From contig NZ_PGTS01000004.1 in NCBI RefSeq assembly GCF_002844235.1, positions 186,001 to 250,000 on the forward strand: 64,000 bases of DNA. The letters are read 5' to 3'. The translations under genes were made by a program, and so were the position numbers. The notes below the pieces were generated by a model. The model saw only the letters and a program-made list of their open reading frames with translations, did not search any database and was not told the origin of the DNA. This document shows positions 63,364-64,000 of the stretch, in pieces. The stretch's first letter is position 1. The number at the start of each line of letters is the position of its first letter. This DNA is from Thalassospira povalilytica (GTDB lineage: Bacteria; Pseudomonadota; Alphaproteobacteria; Rhodospirillales; Thalassospiraceae).

Positions 63364-64000
63364 TTGGCGTTTGATGCAGAAGATGAATTGATATCGGATC
63401 GACCCAAGACCAAACCGGTCATGCTGCGCAACTGGCAGCAGGTCGTTGAAAAAGTCGACTTTGCGTTCCAGCCCATTGTCAGCCCGCATACGGGTCATGT
63501 TTTCGGATATGAGGCATTGTTGCGCCGCTGGGAGGATGCCGGCTTTCCATCCATTCAGGCCCTGTTTGATACCGCGTGGGATACCGGAAACCTGCACAGT
63601 GTCGACATGTTGCTGCGGGCCAAGGCCATTCAGAAATTCGCGCGCATGCCTGACGCAAAACGTCTGAAGCTGTTTTACAATTTCGACAATCGCGTCGTAA
63701 AAACCGAAGATTACCAGCCCGGCCAGACGGCTGCACTTCTGGCCGATGCCGGTCTTGAACGCGATACGATCTTTCTTGAGATTTCCGAACGCCACGAAAT
63801 CAGCAATGCCGCCTATCTCAAGGATATTCTGGTGCGCTATCGCAGTCAGGGCTTCAAGATCGCCATTGACGATTACGGCAGCGGCTTTGCCCAATTGCGC
63901 GCGCTCTATGAATGCGAACCGGACATCATCAAGATCGACCGGTTCTTTATTGACGGCATTGATCGCGACCGGCGCAAGGAACTGTTTGTTACCCAGATCA
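63364..64000 (+). CDS. EAL-domain cyclic-di-GMP phosphodiesterase, N-terminal part
   Basis: The frame runs off the right edge; 212 residues are visible. Likely start TTG 63364 with CGGGGA about seven bases upstream; ATG 63421 is an alternative that removes 19 residues. The EAL domain starts at about residue 35: FQPIVSPHTGHVFGYEALLRRW (EAL motif intact), NFDNR, FLEISERHE, IDDYGSGFAQLR, and PDIIKIDRFFI. No sensor or GGDEF part precedes it. Shows that the EAL is N-terminal, possibly followed by another domain beyond the window. Confidence 0.85.
   Translation, partial: MAFDAEDELISDRPKTKPVMLRNWQQVVEKVDFAFQPIVSPHTGHVFGYEALLRRWEDAGFPSIQALFDTAWDTGNLHSVDMLLRAKAIQKFARMPDAKRLKLFYNFDNRVVKTEDYQPGQTAALLADAGLERDTIFLEISERHEISNAAYLKDILVRYRSQGFKIAIDDYGSGFAQLRALYECEPDIIKIDRFFIDGIDRDRRKELFVTQI

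Noticed and set aside
1..64000. CRISPR arrays, insertion sequences, prophage genes or broken genes
   Set aside because: No regularly spaced repeats, no transposase or phage proteins and no split reading frames were found on reading the window.

Overview
The window reads as ordinary chromosome of an alphaproteobacterium, most likely a marine or free-living member of the Rhodospirillales (Thalassospira-like; this is inferred from gene content and order, not from a marker gene). Supporting signs are the neighbourhoods cobS-cobT beside a J-domain gene and bolA, and xerD-[helical exoprotein]-aroK-aroB-CNNM transporter, a HutF/HutG-type histidine pathway, TRAP transporters, and alphaproteobacterial ribosomal protein L28. 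No transposase, phage, integrative element or CRISPR array was seen, and gene texture is uniform.

Layout. 1-2205: tail of an unidentified gene and an MsbA-type ABC exporter. 2227-9459 (minus strand): a complete iron/siderophore uptake unit of fecI-type sigma factor, fecR anti-sigma, TonB receptor with signalling domain, then binding protein, permease and ATPase behind an attenuator-like hairpin. 9852-20590: histidine utilisation (hutC, hutF divergent from hutI-H-G-U) followed by a three-gene TRAP transporter. 20758-35067: a two-component system (membrane kinase plus sigma-54 activator) followed by a nine-gene operon with two periplasmic binding proteins, a Liv-type ABC importer, two iron-type alcohol dehydrogenases and a succinate-semialdehyde-type aldehyde dehydrogenase, then a convergent gene for a secreted cyclase-family hydrolase. 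35282-40896: tRNA-Leu(CAA), a YqaA-like membrane protein, DsbB, an AraC regulator with a Fur-box-like site and the TonB receptor it probably controls, and an HNH nuclease. 41271-47121: rpmB, a small membrane protein, a GGDEF-EAL protein, a divergent SDR/LysR pair and gluQ. 47140-53421: cobT, cobS, J-domain protein, bolA, and a PQQ-type dehydrogenase with a dihaem cytochrome c. 53447-59559 (minus): a binding-protein/Cache fusion, DUF2889, CBS, CNNM/CorC, aroB, aroK. 59991-64000: a 45-residue membrane protein, a large exported helical protein, xerD and the start of an EAL protein.

The most interesting system is 20758-35267. Reading the DNA, I find a canonical -24/-12 (sigma-54) promoter before the nine-gene operon and a second one before the convergent hydrolase gene. 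Each is preceded by two copies of the same 8-3-8 inverted repeat (best copy TTGAGCGG-N3-CCGCTCAA), with centres 32-33 bp apart. The sigma-54 activator encoded next door is the obvious candidate to bind them. The genes together suggest a closed catabolic unit: a periplasmic hydrolase opens or cleaves a substrate, the ABC importer takes up the product, and the alcohol and aldehyde dehydrogenases oxidise it. A lactone or omega-hydroxy acid / diol route ending in succinate is my working hypothesis; the substrate is not proven by sequence.

Two separate iron systems (9494 and 36892) each have a plausible Fur site; the second also has tandem direct repeats upstream of its receptor that look like an AraC-type operator.
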